Source of the DNA: Pseudonocardiales bacterium
GTDB lineage: Bacteria > Actinomycetota > Actinomycetes > Mycobacteriales > Pseudonocardiaceae
Length of the DNA stretch: 38,072 nucleotides
Reading direction: 5' to 3'
Assembly (NCBI GenBank): GCA_023252195.1
Contig: JAHEXI010000030.1
Coordinates: 1 to 38,072 of the forward strand
Part shown: piece after piece, positions 38,028-38,072 of the stretch
Position numbering within the stretch: position 1 is the stretch's first letter
Layout of the letters: each line of letters starts with the position of its first letter
The notes under the pieces: model-generated
What the model saw: only the letters and a program-made list of their open reading frames with translations
The model's database searches: none
Told to the model about the DNA's origin: nothing
Program-made: the position numbers and the translations under genes

Positions 38028-38072
38028 GTGGCCCAGCGCAGGATGCTGACTGAGACTGATCGTGAGGAGATA
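38028..38072 (+). mobile_element. IS30-type transposase, first 15 codons
   Basis: From GTG 38028, behind GAGGAGGAG, the frame reads VAQRRMLTETDREEI up to the window edge. LT..DREEI is how many actinobacterial IS30-family transposases begin (followed by the SRGLAEGLSYAEIARR helix-turn-helix, not visible here). The call rests on 15 residues. Confidence 0.55.

Noticed and set aside
1-38072. tRNA, rRNA, CRISPR or replication-origin features
   Set aside because: I looked for T-loop-like GGTTCGAATCC boxes, regularly spaced repeats and DnaA-box clusters on both strands and saw none that hold up.

Overview
This is a 38 kb stretch of a high-G+C actinobacterial chromosome. A Pseudonocardiaceae-type host (Pseudonocardiales) fits best. 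The evidence is a PPE-like/DUF3558-lipoprotein/helical-protein cassette typical of that group, a DUF222 (13E12) HNH endonuclease remnant, a UdgX glycosylase, an Rpf-type transglycosylase, and actinobacterial Holin-X/DUF3618/DUF4235 membrane proteins. The assignment is from recognised families only; I could not run a search. I found no tRNA, rRNA, CRISPR array or replication origin.

Layout. 1-4.8 kb: the tail of an HNH endonuclease, an APC amino-acid permease, then a decaying redox-stress patch (truncated-haemoglobin stub, intact DUF899 protein, broken SigJ-type ECF sigma factor, broken AhpD-like gene). 4.8-7.6 kb: a group D flavin monooxygenase/acyl-CoA-dehydrogenase-like enzyme and a membrane-anchored M1 peptidase. 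7.6-10.6 kb: an orphan IS3 OrfA, a TetR regulator with a clear palindromic operator in front of an alpha/beta hydrolase, and two gene fragments joined head to tail (FG-GAP protein and an unidentified C-terminus). 10.6-15.6 kb: an MDR oxidoreductase, a Smr protein, a VOC protein, a resolvase/HNH chimera remnant, a small zinc-ribbon protein and an M13 metallopeptidase lipoprotein.

15.7-21 kb: a STAND NTPase-TPR gene with an internal deletion, translationally coupled to an APH-fold kinase; a three-gene type VII-secretion-like cargo operon on the other strand; a YefM/RelE-type toxin-antitoxin pair. 21-28 kb: MurJ flippase, alpha/beta hydrolase, HIT hydrolase, NAD-dependent epimerase, VapBC pair with an apparently leaderless promoter, POT-family transporter, and an Rpf-like transglycosylase behind a candidate c-di-AMP (ydaO) riboswitch.

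28.9-37.5 kb looks like a general-stress island: a shortened helical protein, a YihY/BrkB membrane protein, topoisomerase IB, zinc alcohol dehydrogenase, UdgX, DUF6328 protein, the coupled Holin-X/DUF3618/DUF4235 operon, glucokinase and trehalose-phosphatase. Four intergenic sites here carry the same promoter architecture, GNNT-16 nt-GGGTA(T/C), matching the SigB/SigF-type stress sigma consensus. The DUF3618 protein is built from 11-residue repeats with the periodicity of group 3 LEA proteins. Taken together (inference) this suggests a desiccation/osmotic/DNA-damage response locus. The window ends in the first codons of an IS30-type transposase.

A recurring theme is gene decay by internal deletion and single-base homopolymer indels, with several stubs and chimeras. 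Two of the frameshifts lie in G/C runs and could be sequencing errors, but the internal deletions cannot be explained that way.
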